From an uncultured Phocaeicola sp. (GTDB taxonomy: Bacteria > Bacteroidota > Bacteroidia > Bacteroidales > Bacteroidaceae), in NCBI GenBank assembly GCA_944320815.1, contig CALUIZ010000029.1:1-39212 (forward strand): DNA of 39,212 bases. The letters are read 5' to 3'. The notes beneath the pieces are model-generated. The model searched no databases, was not told the origin of the DNA, and was given only the letters and a program-made list of their open reading frames with translations. Within the stretch, counting starts at the first letter, position 1, and the number at the start of each line of letters is the position of its first letter. Both the position numbers and the translations under genes were made by a program. Of this stretch, positions 9,728-18,623 are shown piece after piece.

Positions 9728-9767
9728 GGCAGGGGCATACATTCCAGAATGGACGTACACCCCTGCC
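9728..9767. terminator. Hairpin terminator between cysK and waaA
   Basis: Bases 9728-9735 (ggcagggg) pair with 9760-9767, with a 24-base loop and a T-rich downstream side. It lies between the convergent cysK and waaA genes. Confidence 0.55.
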
Positions 9768-9788
9768 CTTATTTCCCGCTTCCAGCCG

Positions 9789-11015
9789 TTACAGCTTTCC
9801 GCTAATAGTTTTCATGATTTTTTCCAGCGCACCGGCATTTTCACGCACATATGCATCGGCTGCCTTCCCCGCTTCTTTCAGGAAAGTGCCGTCGGCCACC
9901 AGCCTGTCCGTCAACGCGTTGAAATCCTCTCGGCCATGAATTTCAAACCCTCCTTCACAGGCAAGCAACCCCTGCGCCTCGCGGAAACGTCTGTTGTTCG
10001 GCCCGAAAATGACAGGCATCCCATACACAGCGGCTTCCAACACATTATGTATCCCGACTCCAAATCCTCCACCGACATAGGCAATCTCTCCATACCGGTA
10101 AATCGACGACAGCAGTCCAAAACAGTCTATAATAAGGCAGTCGGCTTCATGTACCGCTTCCTCCGTCGCCTGCGTATAGCGCACGGACTTGCGTGCCAGC
10201 TTCCTCTCAATCTGCTTCAGATGACTTTCTTCAATGACATGAGGCGCAACAATCAGCTTCATGTCAGGATGTGTGTTGAAATAAGGTATGAAGATATCCT
10301 CATCCGGCTCCCATGAACTTCCGGCGACAAACGTGAAAGAATCCCCTCTGAACTTGTCTACCAGAGGCAGCTCCTTTGCCTGTCCGCATATCTCAATGAC
10401 ACGGTCAAAACGAGTGTCACCGACGATAGACGTATTGTCTATTCCAATCTTATGAAGCAAATCAACCGAAGTCCGGTTCTGCACAAACAGATGGGTAAAT
10501 CTGCGAAGCACATCTGCATATCCTCTGCCATACCACCGGAAAAAAATCTGGTCGGGACGGAATATCGAAGACACACTATAAACCGGGACATGACACCGGT
10601 CAAGTTCATTCAGATAATTCCGCCAGAATTCATATTTGATGAAAAAAGCCATATAAGGCTGTACCAGCTCCACGAACAGCCTCGCGTTGCGCGGAGTGTC
10701 AAGAGGCAGATAGCACACCACGTCCGCCCCTTTATAATGTTTGCGCACTTCATATCCTGAAGGCGAAAAAAAAGTCTGCAGAATTTTATATTGAGGATAC
10801 TCTTTCCGTATTCTTTCAATCAGAGGACGTCCCTGCTCAAACTCCCCCAGAGAGGCGGCATGAAACCAAAGATACTTTTCCCCTTTCACTATGCTCTTTC
10901 TCAGGACATCGAAAGCCTCTTTCTCCCCCCTGTACATCAAAGCGACTTTCTTGCTGAAAAGTGCGGCCAGCCTGACCGCACTTGAATAAAGGAATATAAT
11001 CAGATTATAAATCAT
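9789..11015 (-). CDS. waaA: 3-deoxy-D-manno-octulosonic acid transferase (Kdo transferase)
   Basis: A 408-residue GT30 glycosyltransferase that adds Kdo to the lipid A precursor at the cytoplasmic face of the inner membrane. The first 20 residues are a hydrophobic membrane anchor. The segment FHAASLGEFEQGRPLI (51-66) carries the expected catalytic glutamate (E58). The C-terminal half has GEIAYVGGGFGVGIHNVLEAAVYGMPVIFGP, the sugar-nucleotide binding part of the GT-B fold. It begins 8 bases after the gltX stop, so the two are co-transcribed. Whether it adds one or two Kdo units cannot be told. Confidence 0.93.
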   Translation of the reverse strand: MIYNLIIFLYSSAVRLAALFSKKVALMYRGEKEAFDVLRKSIVKGEKYLWFHAASLGEFEQGRPLIERIRKEYPQYKILQTFFSPSGYEVRKHYKGADVVCYLPLDTPRNARLFVELVQPYMAFFIKYEFWRNYLNELDRCHVPVYSVSSIFRPDQIFFRWYGRGYADVLRRFTHLFVQNRTSVDLLHKIGIDNTSIVGDTRFDRVIEICGQAKELPLVDKFRGDSFTFVAGSSWEPDEDIFIPYFNTHPDMKLIVAPHVIEESHLKQIERKLARKSVRYTQATEEAVHEADCLIIDCFGLLSSIYRYGEIAYVGGGFGVGIHNVLEAAVYGMPVIFGPNNRRFREAQGLLACEGGFEIHGREDFNALTDRLVADGTFLKEAGKAADAYVRENAGALEKIMKTISGKL

Positions 11016-11023
11016 GTCATAAA

Positions 11024-12541
11024 TTATTTGAGCACCTCTATCGCACGGCGCATACGTCGTATGGTTTCTTCCTTGCCTAATACAGACGAGATGTCAAACA
11101 TGTGAGGGCCTTTCCCTTCGCCTACCAATGTCAGGCGGAAAGCGTTCATGATGTTCCCTAGATGATAACCTTTGTCTTCAATCCACTTCATCACCACTTC
11201 TTCCTGATGAGCCAAAGAGAAATCGTCAAGTGCCTCCAGCAGATCGGCCAGTTCCGTCATGCGTTCAGCCGAATCTTCTTTCCAGCGTTTCTTGACAGTC
11301 TTTTCGTCATACTCAACCGGAGCGACAAAGAAGAACTTGCAAGTTTCCCACAAATCATTGACAAAGCTTACACGTCCCTTCATCATACCAACCACCGTGA
11401 CCACTTTGTCCATCGGCACATCAATGCCGTGATTCTTCAGGATAGGCATGAACATAGACGCAACCTCTTCATCGCTCTTCATCAAAATATATTCATGATT
11501 GAACCATTTTCCTTTTTCATAATCAAATTTGGCTCCCGCCTTGCTGCAACGGCGCAAGTCGAAAAGCTTGACCAGTTCATCCATTGACATTATCTCCTGG
11601 TCATTTCCCGGATTCCATCCAAGCAGTGCAAGGAAATTGATCACTGCTTCCGGAAGATAACCCGACTCGCGATAGCCGGAAGAAACTTCTCCCGTCTTCG
11701 GGTCGTGCCATTCCAGCGGGAAAACCGGAAATCCAAGACGATCACCGTCACGTTTGCTGAGTTTCCCGTTTCCGTCCGGTTTCAGCAGCAAAGGAAGATG
11801 TGCAAACTCCGGCATGGTGTCCTCCCATCCGAACGCACGATACAGCAACACATGCAACGGTGCGGAAGGAAGCCACTCTTCCCCACGGATGACATGGGAA
11901 ATCTCCATCAGATGATCATCCACGATGTTGGCCAGATGATAAGTAGGCAATTCATCCGCCGACTTGTACAGCACCTTGTCATCAAGAATGGAAGAATTTA
12001 TCACCACGTCACCGCGGATGATGTCATGCACATGCACTTCTTCGTTCGGCTCTATTCTGAAACGCACCACATACTGCTTCCCTTCCGCAATCAGACGGTC
12101 CACTTCTTCCTGGGGCAAAGTGAGCGAATTGCGCATGGTTCCGCGCGTAGACGCATCATACTGGAAGTTAGGTATTTCCTTGCGCTTGGCTTCCAGTTCC
12201 TCCGGAGTGTCAAACGCAATGTATGCCTTCCCATTGTCAAGAAGCACCTTCACATATTTCTTATAAATGTCACGGCGTTCAGACTGACGATATGGACCAT
12301 ACTCACCTCCGAAACTGACTCCTTCATCAAACTTTATCCCCAGCCACTTGAATGATTCCAGAATATATTCTTCTGCGCCGGGAACAAAACGATGCGAATC
12401 GGTGTCCTCTATACGGAACACCAAATCACCTCCATGCTGGCGGGCAAACAAATAATTATACAAAGCGGTACGCACGCCGCCGATATGCAACGCGCCGGTA
12501 GGACTCGGTGCAAAACGGACTCTTACTCTTCTTTCTGACAT
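11024..12541 (-). CDS. gltX: Glutamyl-tRNA synthetase
   Basis: A 505-residue class I aminoacyl-tRNA synthetase that charges tRNA-Glu. The HIGH motif appears as HIGG (19-22) within [14 protein letters not shown], and the KMSKS motif as KLSKR (260-264). The C-terminal anticodon-binding region is alpha-helical and full length. Whether the enzyme is discriminating or also charges tRNA-Gln is not shown here. It is the first gene of a two-gene unit with waaA and is divergent from the 7TM-HD gene. Confidence 0.96.
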   Translation of the reverse strand: MSERRVRVRFAPSPTGALHIGGVRTALYNYLFARQHGGDLVFRIEDTDSHRFVPGAEEYILESFKWLGIKFDEGVSFGGEYGPYRQSERRDIYKKYVKVLLDNGKAYIAFDTPEELEAKRKEIPNFQYDASTRGTMRNSLTLPQEEVDRLIAEGKQYVVRFRIEPNEEVHVHDIIRGDVVINSSILDDKVLYKSADELPTYHLANIVDDHLMEISHVIRGEEWLPSAPLHVLLYRAFGWEDTMPEFAHLPLLLKPDGNGKLSKRDGDRLGFPVFPLEWHDPKTGEVSSGYRESGYLPEAVINFLALLGWNPGNDQEIMSMDELVKLFDLRRCSKAGAKFDYEKGKWFNHEYILMKSDEEVASMFMPILKNHGIDVPMDKVVTVVGMMKGRVSFVNDLWETCKFFFVAPVEYDEKTVKKRWKEDSAERMTELADLLEALDDFSLAHQEEVVMKWIEDKGYHLGNIMNAFRLTLVGEGKGPHMFDISSVLGKEETIRRMRRAIEVLK

Positions 12542-12567
12542 AATGGTCTTTATCTAAAAATACGCCA

Positions 12568-12575
12568 CAAAATTA
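12568..12575 (-). promoter_or_regulatory. -7 box for gltX-waaA
   Basis: Minus-strand TAATTTTG fits TAnnTTTG and is 26 bases upstream of the gltX ATG. No -33 element is clear. Confidence 0.5.
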
Positions 12576-12597
12576 ATCTAATTTTCCCGTTTTTTTC

Positions 12598-12605
12598 TTA
12601 TTTTG
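12598..12605 (+). promoter_or_regulatory. Possible -7 box for the 7TM-HD gene
   Basis: TTATTTTG differs from TAnnTTTG at one position and lies 20 bases before the start codon. It is a weak call. Confidence 0.3.
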
Positions 12606-12625
12606 CGGCAAAATATCCATTACCG

Positions 12626-14683
12626 ATGAAAAGTTTATCGACAGAAAAAAAGTTCTCATATAAAGAATTGCTCTACAAATGCGCCATATTTGTAGCCACA
12701 GTATCCGTCATCGTTTACTTTCTGCCAAGAGAAGGCCGCTTCAACTACCAGTTTGACATCAACAAGCCATGGAAGTATGGTCTGCTGCAGGCTTCCTTCG
12801 ACTTCCCCATCTACAAGAGAGATGCAGAAATGCAGAAGGAGCAGGACAGCATCATGCAAAGGTACACTCCCTATTTTCAGATTGACACGAAAACCGGAGA
12901 ACTGATGATTGAAAAATTCAGAAAGGACTATGCCGACAACCTGAAGAAAACCATTCCCCACCCCGCCTACCGGCAATACATCGAGCGGACTCTGGCACGG
13001 ATTTACGCCGAAGGAATCATCGCGCCGAACGATCTTTCCCAACTGGAAAAAGATTCAGTGAAAAGAATCCAGATATTCGACAAGAACAAATCGAGCCAGA
13101 AGGAAGTGAATGAAGTATATACGTTCAAACGGGCGTATGAAACGCTTCTTGCATCTGACACGGTGCATTACCGGAAATCACTTCTGCAACGCTGTAACCT
13201 GAACGACTACATCATCCCCAACCTGACATATGACATGAACAAGTCGGAAGCGGCGAAGCAAGACCTTCTGGCGGAGCTGTCATGGGCGAATGGTGTCGTA
13301 CAGAACGGACAGAAAATCATCGACCGGGGAGAGATTGTGGACGAAAACACCTATAACATTCTGAAATCACTTGAAAAAGAATGGGGAAAACGAAGCGAAA
13401 CCGTCACTGAAAAACGCCTCACACTGGTCGGGCAACTGCTGTTCGCGACAATCCTGATAGGATGCTTCATGATTTATCTGGAACTGTTCCGCCACGACTA
13501 CTACAGCAAGCACAGGTGCCTTGCTCTGCTGTTCATCATCATCACCGCCTTCCCGGTCATCACGTCTGTGATGGTAGACCAGGCACTGCTAAGTATTTAC
13601 ATCGTGCCTTATGCCATGATTCCGATGATTATCCGTATTTTTCTGGACTCCCGGACGGCTTTCATGGCACATGTGATAACCATACTCCTGTGTTCCATCT
13701 GCCTGCGCTCACCACATGAATTTATCCTGCTGCAGACACTTGCCGGCATGGTAGGCATATACAGCTTGCGTGAGCTGTCACAACGTTCCCAACTGCTGAG
13801 GAGCGCACTTCTGGTGGCCTGTTCGTATGCGGTGATGTATCTTTCGCTCGACCTGATCAATGTCAGCGAACTGTCGCAACTGAGCACCCACATGTATTTC
13901 AATTTCCTCATCAACGGCATTCTTCTGCTGTTCACCTATCCGCTGCTGTTTATCCTCGAAAAGATTTTCGGCTTCACCTCGAACGTGACGCTGATAGAGC
14001 TGTCGAACATCAACAACAAGCTGATGAGAGAAATGTCGGAAGTGGCGCCAGGAACTTTCCAGCACTCCCTGCAACTGGCCAATCTTACCGCAGCCGCCGC
14101 GAACCGCATCGGAGCGGACAGCCAGCTGGTGCGTACGGGAGCCATGTACCACGACATCGGGAAGATGATGAACCCTGTGTTCTTCACTGAAAACCAGACA
14201 GGTGTCAATCCGCACGACCAACTGAGCTACAAACAGAGCGCGCAAATCGTCATCAACCATGTGACTGACGGACTGAAGCTGGCCGACAGGAACGACCTTC
14301 CCCAGGTAATCAAAGACTTTATCCGCACACACCACGGAAAAGGGCTGACCAGATACTTCTATATTTCCTACAAAAACGAACATCCCGATGAAGACGTGGA
14401 CATGGAAGCATTCCGCTATCCCGGTCCGAATCCGTTCACAAAAGAACAGGCGATACTGATGATGGCCGACTCTGTAGAGGCTGCCTCCCGAAGCCTTCAG
14501 GGATATACGGAGGAAAGCATTTCGGCACTGATTGACAAAATCATCGACGGACAAGTGAACGAAGGGTATTTCAAGGAGTGTCCGATTACGTTCAAGGACA
14601 TCTCCACAATCAAGACGGTGTTCAAGGAAAAGTTGAAAACGATGTATCACACCCGCATCAAATATCCCGAGCTGAAAAAATGA
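12626..14683 (+). CDS. 7TM-HD family membrane phosphohydrolase (PgpH-like)
   Basis: A 685-residue inner-membrane protein. After one N-terminal helix (about 18-34) comes a large extracytoplasmic domain (about 40-265), then about seven helices (265-450), then a cytoplasmic HD domain. The metal-binding residues are visible as H480 in TFQHSLQLAN and H509-D510 in YHDIGK. This layout is the 7TMR-HDED plus 7TM plus HDIG family, to which the c-di-AMP phosphodiesterase PgpH belongs. Degradation of c-di-AMP is therefore the best guess, not shown here. It is divergent from gltX and convergent with a zinc-ribbon remnant. Confidence 0.88.
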   Translation: MKSLSTEKKFSYKELLYKCAIFVATVSVIVYFLPREGRFNYQFDINKPWKYGLLQASFDFPIYKRDAEMQKEQDSIMQRYTPYFQIDTKTGELMIEKFRKDYADNLKKTIPHPAYRQYIERTLARIYAEGIIAPNDLSQLEKDSVKRIQIFDKNKSSQKEVNEVYTFKRAYETLLASDTVHYRKSLLQRCNLNDYIIPNLTYDMNKSEAAKQDLLAELSWANGVVQNGQKIIDRGEIVDENTYNILKSLEKEWGKRSETVTEKRLTLVGQLLFATILIGCFMIYLELFRHDYYSKHRCLALLFIIITAFPVITSVMVDQALLSIYIVPYAMIPMIIRIFLDSRTAFMAHVITILLCSICLRSPHEFILLQTLAGMVGIYSLRELSQRSQLLRSALLVACSYAVMYLSLDLINVSELSQLSTHMYFNFLINGILLLFTYPLLFILEKIFGFTSNVTLIELSNINNKLMREMSEVAPGTFQHSLQLANLTAAAANRIGADSQLVRTGAMYHDIGKMMNPVFFTENQTGVNPHDQLSYKQSAQIVINHVTDGLKLADRNDLPQVIKDFIRTHHGKGLTRYFYISYKNEHPDEDVDMEAFRYPGPNPFTKEQAILMMADSVEAASRSLQGYTEESISALIDKIIDGQVNEGYFKECPITFKDISTIKTVFKEKLKTMYHTRIKYPELKK

Positions 14684-14696
14684 GCGACCCGGAACC

Positions 14697-14864
14697 CTAA
14701 ATGCGCCGGGTGAACTTGCAGCGCGGATAGTTGCTGCATCCAAGGAAGCGACCGTAACCGCCTTTGCGCTCCACCAGTCTTCCTCCGCATCTGGGGCATA
14801 TTCCACTACTTATTGACGTTTGGAAGGGTGTATCAAAATAAAAGCTGGCTATCAGAAAGACATG
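14697..14864 (-). pseudogene. Topoisomerase-type C4 zinc ribbon, start codon missing
   Basis: An open frame of 55 codons contains a complete C4 zinc ribbon: CPRCG, then GRFLGCSNYPRCKF, i.e. CxxC and Cx5C as in the C-terminal zinc fingers of bacterial topoisomerase I. It ends with RRI and a TAG at 14699-14697. The frame has no ATG, GTG or TTG start, and an in-frame TGA lies just upstream at the edge of the palindromic repeat. I read it as a 5'-truncated remnant. It could also be a short protein with an unusual start codon. Confidence 0.5.
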
Positions 14865-14940
14865 TCATTTTGAGCGTAGCGAAAAATCCCGTGTGCACCA
14901 ACTTGCGTATTTGAGATCCTTCACTACGTTCAGGATGACA
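14863..14940. repeat. Bacteroidota palindromic intergenic repeat (HPERSEG type)
   Basis: Two 26-base arms, 14863-14888 and 14915-14940, are inverted copies. Every mismatch is a transition that leaves a G.U pair in RNA, so the hairpin is unbroken for 26 pairs. Translated on the minus strand it gives HPERSEGS and FFATLKMT, a spurious peptide common in Bacteroidota annotations. It lies between the zinc-ribbon remnant and the MFS gene. Confidence 0.75.
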
Positions 14941-14968
14941 AAATGAAAGCCGCTCTTTGTTTAAATGA

Positions 14969-15017
14969 CTGTGGCTGTGCCGGAACAAGACCAACCTCCG
15001 TTCCGGCACAGCCACAG
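14969..15017. terminator. Perfect 18-bp hairpin after the ExuT-like gene
   Basis: Bases 14969-14986 pair perfectly with 15000-15017 around a 13-base loop. The stem is GC-rich. Neither side has a clean T run, so it may be a factor-dependent or RNA-stabilising element; it is placed as the 3' end of the minus-strand MFS transcript. Confidence 0.5.
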
Positions 15018-15055
15018 CAACGTTCATGTCAGTTGCCGGAGCATTGCCCGGACTT

Positions 15056-16519
15056 TCACACTTCAATCAGTTTATATTTCGGAACCAGTGCCTTCATTAT
15101 ACACCATGCCAGCAGATATGCCACCGCACAGACACAGAAAATGATGAAATAGCCGGCTTCCTTTCCTTCAAATCCCATAAAGGACATATTCGTCTCGGCT
15201 GCATAGTCGAACAGGATACCCGAACTCATGTTGATGAGGAAAGAGCCGATGCCGCCTGCCATTCCCCCGATGCCGATGATGGTAGCCACCGCACTCTTGG
15301 GAAACATGTCACTTCCCACCGAATAAATGTTGGCAGACCACGACTGATGAGCCGCTCCCGCAATACCGATAATGACAATCGGGAACCAATAAGAAATGTT
15401 GCCGAGCGGCTGGGCAAACAAAGCCAGCAAGGGGAATACGGCAAAAATAAGCATAGCCTTCATGCGCGCGGCATAAGGATTTTTCCCTGTCCTGTTGATG
15501 ATGATGGTAGGAAGCTTTCCTCCATAAATGGACAGCATGGTGATGGCATAGAGCACGAAAATAAGCAGTTGGGCCGTTCCGCTGTCGGAAGCATAGCCAT
15601 ACACGTCGGAGATATAGGCCGGAGTCCAGAACAGGAAGAACCACCACACGCCGTCGGTCATGAACTTTCCGATGGCCACCGCCCATGTCTGGCGGTATCT
15701 GAAACATTGCCAGAGCGAAAGTTTCGGCTCGTCAGACAGACGGTCGGCCTCCCCAGCCGTTTCCGCCTCTTTGTCCTGATGGATATAGGCCAGTTCCGCC
15801 GCATTCACGCGGGGATTATGCTCCGGTTTCTTGTACATGAACATCCACAGGCCCATCCACACGAAACCCAACGCACCGATTACGATGAAGGCCATTTCCC
15901 ATCCGTTCCCGACACCTATGCTCTTGAAATAGCTTGCCAAAGGAGGAATGCTGACCGGAGCGATCAGCGCACCCACCGTAGCTCCCGCATTGAAGATAGA
16001 AGTGGAAAACGCACGGTCCTTTTTCGGGAAATATTCGGCGGTCACCTTGATGGCGGCAGGGAAGTTTCCGGCCTCACCGGCTCCCAGCACGATACGCGCC
16101 GCGATGAAATAATAGACGCTGGTGATGGCGATGGTAGAAGTGACGGCACCCGTAGCGGAAATCATTTCGGAGACATTGTCCAGTCCCAGGGTCACTTCAG
16201 TGGCCCATCCGCAGAATGCATGGAGACATGCACCCACCGACCATACGGCAATGGCCCAAAGATACCCTTTCTTGCTCCCCATCCAGTCGACAAAACGTCC
16301 GGCAAAAAGATTGGCCACCGCATAAACGATGGAAAAAATGGCGGTGATTGTCCCGTAATGCGTGTCCGTCCAATGGAACTCCGGAGCGATGAAATCTTTC
16401 CATGTCAACGACAATACTTGGCGGTCAAGATAATTGACCGTGGTGGCGAAAAAAAGCATGAAGCAAATCACCCAGCGGTAATTCGTCATCTTTTCGCCTG
16501 CTTTTTCAAATGTACTCAT
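15056..16519 (-). CDS. MFS anion:cation symporter, ExuT-like (hexuronate transporter)
   Basis: A 487-residue MFS protein of the ACS family with 12 predicted helices. NYLDRQVLSL near helix 1 and RIVLGAGEAGNFPAAIKVTAEYFPKKDRA are hallmarks of ExuT/hexuronate and related sugar-acid transporters. It probably imports galacturonate, glucuronate or a similar organic anion with H+ or Na+. No uronate catabolic gene is beside it, so the substrate is a family guess. It has its own -7 box and ends at a strong hairpin. Confidence 0.83.
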   Translation of the reverse strand: MSTFEKAGEKMTNYRWVICFMLFFATTVNYLDRQVLSLTWKDFIAPEFHWTDTHYGTITAIFSIVYAVANLFAGRFVDWMGSKKGYLWAIAVWSVGACLHAFCGWATEVTLGLDNVSEMISATGAVTSTIAITSVYYFIAARIVLGAGEAGNFPAAIKVTAEYFPKKDRAFSTSIFNAGATVGALIAPVSIPPLASYFKSIGVGNGWEMAFIVIGALGFVWMGLWMFMYKKPEHNPRVNAAELAYIHQDKEAETAGEADRLSDEPKLSLWQCFRYRQTWAVAIGKFMTDGVWWFFLFWTPAYISDVYGYASDSGTAQLLIFVLYAITMLSIYGGKLPTIIINRTGKNPYAARMKAMLIFAVFPLLALFAQPLGNISYWFPIVIIGIAGAAHQSWSANIYSVGSDMFPKSAVATIIGIGGMAGGIGSFLINMSSGILFDYAAETNMSFMGFEGKEAGYFIIFCVCAVAYLLAWCIMKALVPKYKLIEV

Positions 16520-16552
16520 GATATCAGATATTAGTTAATGTTCTTGATTGTA

Positions 16553-16560
16553 CAAAATTA
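16553..16560 (-). promoter_or_regulatory. -7 box for the ExuT-like gene
   Basis: Minus-strand TAATTTTG fits TAnnTTTG, 33 bases upstream of the ATG. A TTTG lies at 16588-16585, slightly too far for an ideal -33. Confidence 0.5.
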
Positions 16561-16720
16561 GAACTTTAAAAGCATATACACCTGCAAAAAATGGCAAAAA
16601 ATATGTAGTAATTGGTACTTCTTCCATTCCTTTTGTTACAATTCATCTGCATTTTCGTTCCATCCGGTTCTTTTCCAGGGAAAATCCGCGAAAGACGCAG
16701 ACCGGCGACCGCCTGAAAAA

Positions 16721-16801
16721 GACAACGGGCCATTCTTCCGGAAGCAACCGCCTGTTCCGGCCAAAACAAGCCGTTATCCGAACAAGAACAACCCGTTATC
16801 C
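16721..16801 (+). repeat. Degenerate repeat array upstream of psd
   Basis: Four related words occur in a row: ACAACGGGCCATTCTTCC, GCAACCGCCTGTTCC (16744-16758), ACAAGCCGTTATCC and ACAACCCGTTATCC. Their TTCC/ATCC ends lie at 16736, 16755, 16776 and 16798, i.e. 19-22 bases apart. They match the words in the gaps before cysK, frr and the APC gene. The rest of this 426-base gap holds the two promoters and nothing else I recognise. Confidence 0.4.
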
Positions 16802-16880
16802 TCCCGTCATATCCATGCCGGCAAAAAGCACCCCCGGAAAAGTTTTTTGCCACCTTAAGAAAGCATTTTCCGCCGCTTTA

Positions 16881-16912
16881 TTTGCAGATTTTTTAAATTA
16901 AACCTATTTTTG
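16881..16912 (+). promoter_or_regulatory. Promoter for psd-pssA
   Basis: TTTG at 16881-16884 and TATTTTTG at 16905-16912 form a full -33/-7 pair with a 20-base gap. The -7 box covers the TTG of a longer psd ORF, so translation must start downstream. Confidence 0.75.
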
Positions 16913-16945
16913 CACGGTCGAACACTGATTTTTGATATAACCCGA

Positions 16946-17632
16946 ATGAACAAGATAAAGAAACTGAAGAAAATCCGCATCCATCATGAAGGCACCCATA
17001 TTCTGCTGATAAGCGCAGTGCTTCTCGCACTCATCAACGGCATTCTGTATTGGGGACTGGAATGCAGGCTGCCGTTCTATGCCGTTCTGCTTGTCAGTAT
17101 AGTTCTCTACGGGCTGATGGTCAACTTCTTCCGCTGTCCCATCCGCATATTCAAGGGGGATACGGAAAAAATAGTCGTGGCTCCTGCCGACGGACGGGTG
17201 GTAGTGATAGAAGAAGTGGAGGAACACGAATATTTCCACGACAGACGGCTGATGATTTCCATCTTCATGGGAATCACCAACGTACATGCCAACTGGTATC
17301 CGGTGGACGGAGTGGTGAAACACGTAAGCCACCAGAACGGACGGTTCATGAAAGCGTGGCTTCCCAAAGCCAGCACGGAGAACGAACGTTCTACTATCAT
17401 TATAGAGACTCCCGACGGACAGACCGTCATGGCAAGACAGATTGCCGGAGCGGTGGCACGAAGAATCGTGACCTATGCCGAATCCGGAGAGGACTGCTAC
17501 ATCGACGAGCATATGGGATTCATCAAGTTCGGCTCGAGAGTGGACGTGTATCTCCCGTTAGGTACGGAGGTCTGCGTGAAGATGGGACAGGCCACCACGG
17601 GAAACGAAACGGTTATCGCAAAACTAAAATAA
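16946..17632 (+). CDS. psd: Phosphatidylserine decarboxylase proenzyme
   Basis: A 228-residue proenzyme of the short Psd type. It decarboxylates phosphatidylserine to phosphatidylethanolamine at the inner membrane. Two hydrophobic stretches (about 17-35 and 42-60) anchor the N-terminus. The self-cleavage site is G196-S197 in [11 protein letters not shown], which gives the pyruvoyl group. I use the ATG at 16946 (MNKIKKLKK) because the upstream TTG at 16910 lies inside the promoter -7 box. It is followed 15 bases later by pssA, the enzyme that makes its substrate. Confidence 0.93.
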   Translation: MNKIKKLKKIRIHHEGTHILLISAVLLALINGILYWGLECRLPFYAVLLVSIVLYGLMVNFFRCPIRIFKGDTEKIVVAPADGRVVVIEEVEEHEYFHDRRLMISIFMGITNVHANWYPVDGVVKHVSHQNGRFMKAWLPKASTENERSTIIIETPDGQTVMARQIAGAVARRIVTYAESGEDCYIDEHMGFIKFGSRVDVYLPLGTEVCVKMGQATTGNETVIAKLK

Positions 17633-17647
17633 CAAGGAGACTGACTT

Positions 17648-18355
17648 ATGCCTAACGCAGTTGTACGGAACATACCGAACGCCATCACGAGCTGTAACCT
17701 GTTCTGCGGATGCATCGCCTGTCATATGGCATTCCACGGGAATTACGGAATGGCACTGCTGTTCATCGTGCTGGGTGCCGTGTTCGACTTCTTCGACGGG
17801 ATGACCGCGCGCCTGCTCCACGTCTCATCCCCGATAGGCAAGGAACTTGACTCACTGGCCGACGACGTGACTTTCGGTCTGGCTCCTGCAGCCATTGCCT
17901 TTTCCCTGTTCAAGGAAGTGCAGTATCCGGATTTCCTTTTGCCGGTTTCAGGCATACTCCCCTATTCGGCTTTCCTGATTGCGGTCTTCTCGGCCTTGAG
18001 ACTGGCCAAGTTCAATCTCGATGAACGGCAGACCAGCTCATTCATCGGAATGCCCACTCCTGCCAACGCGCTGTTCTGGGGGTCGCTGGCCGTAGGCGGA
18101 CATGAATTTCTGGTTTCTCCCCACTTCAATGCCCTCTACCTGCTCATACTGGTAGTGGCGATGTCATTGCTTTTGGTGGCAGAACTACCCATGTTCTCAC
18201 TGAAATTCAAGGATTTGTCATGGAAGCACAACAAGGTGACCTACATTTTCCTCATCGTAAGTGTCCCTCTTCTTCTTATTTTCCGCCTCGGCGGATTTGC
18301 AGCCGTAATCGTATGGTACATCATACTTTCATTGCTGACATATAAAAAGAACTGA
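17648..18355 (+). CDS. pssA: CDP-diacylglycerol-serine O-phosphatidyltransferase
   Basis: A 235-residue multi-helix membrane enzyme of the CDP-alcohol phosphatidyltransferase family. The catalytic motif is complete: D47 FF D50 G MTAR, G64, D68 and D72. It makes phosphatidylserine from CDP-diacylglycerol and serine. Placement directly after psd supports serine as the acceptor rather than glycerol phosphate or inositol. The DUF4834 gene follows after 10 bases. Confidence 0.93.
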   Translation: MPNAVVRNIPNAITSCNLFCGCIACHMAFHGNYGMALLFIVLGAVFDFFDGMTARLLHVSSPIGKELDSLADDVTFGLAPAAIAFSLFKEVQYPDFLLPVSGILPYSAFLIAVFSALRLAKFNLDERQTSSFIGMPTPANALFWGSLAVGGHEFLVSPHFNALYLLILVVAMSLLLVAELPMFSLKFKDLSWKHNKVTYIFLIVSVPLLLIFRLGGFAAVIVWYIILSLLTYKKN

Positions 18356-18365
18356 TCTCATTTCT

Positions 18366-18623
18366 ATGCTTCAAGTAATAGGATTCATACTGTTTCTTCT
18401 GCTGGTCGTACTCCTCATCGGGATAATCCTTGTGTCACGAATCATCAGAGGTATATTCAATATAGGTAAGAGAATGACCGGAAAAGGCCCTTCCCGCCCC
18501 AAGGACGATTCCCCTTACACCATATACGCGTCGCCCGACGGCCATGAGGCATCCGACAAAAAGAAAAAGATATTCGATCGGGACGAAGGCGAATATATAG
18601 ACTTTGAAGAGATCAAGGACTAG
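18366..18623 (+). CDS. DUF4834 small membrane protein
   Basis: An 85-residue protein with one long hydrophobic helix (about 4-30) followed by a polar, lysine-rich tail ending in EGEYIDFEEIKD. This layout is that of the DUF4834 family, which is restricted to Bacteroidota and often follows pssA. The function is unknown; membrane location next to phospholipid genes hints at an envelope role, which is inference. Its TAG stop overlaps the stop of the convergent tadA gene within the shared palindrome CTAG. Confidence 0.8.
   Translation: MLQVIGFILFLLLVVLLIGIILVSRIIRGIFNIGKRMTGKGPSRPKDDSPYTIYASPDGHEASDKKKKIFDRDEGEYIDFEEIKD

Noticed and set aside
14833..15066. 77-residue ORF containing HPERSEGS
   Set aside because: This is the translation of a palindromic intergenic repeat, a known false gene.
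15026..16534. 502-residue ORF antisense to the ExuT-like gene
   Set aside because: The opposite strand encodes a clear MFS transporter; the antisense product is His/Arg/Gly-rich with no domain.
16910..16945. TTG start giving psd 12 more residues
   Set aside because: The TTG is part of the promoter -7 box at 16905-16912, so it would lie upstream of the transcript.
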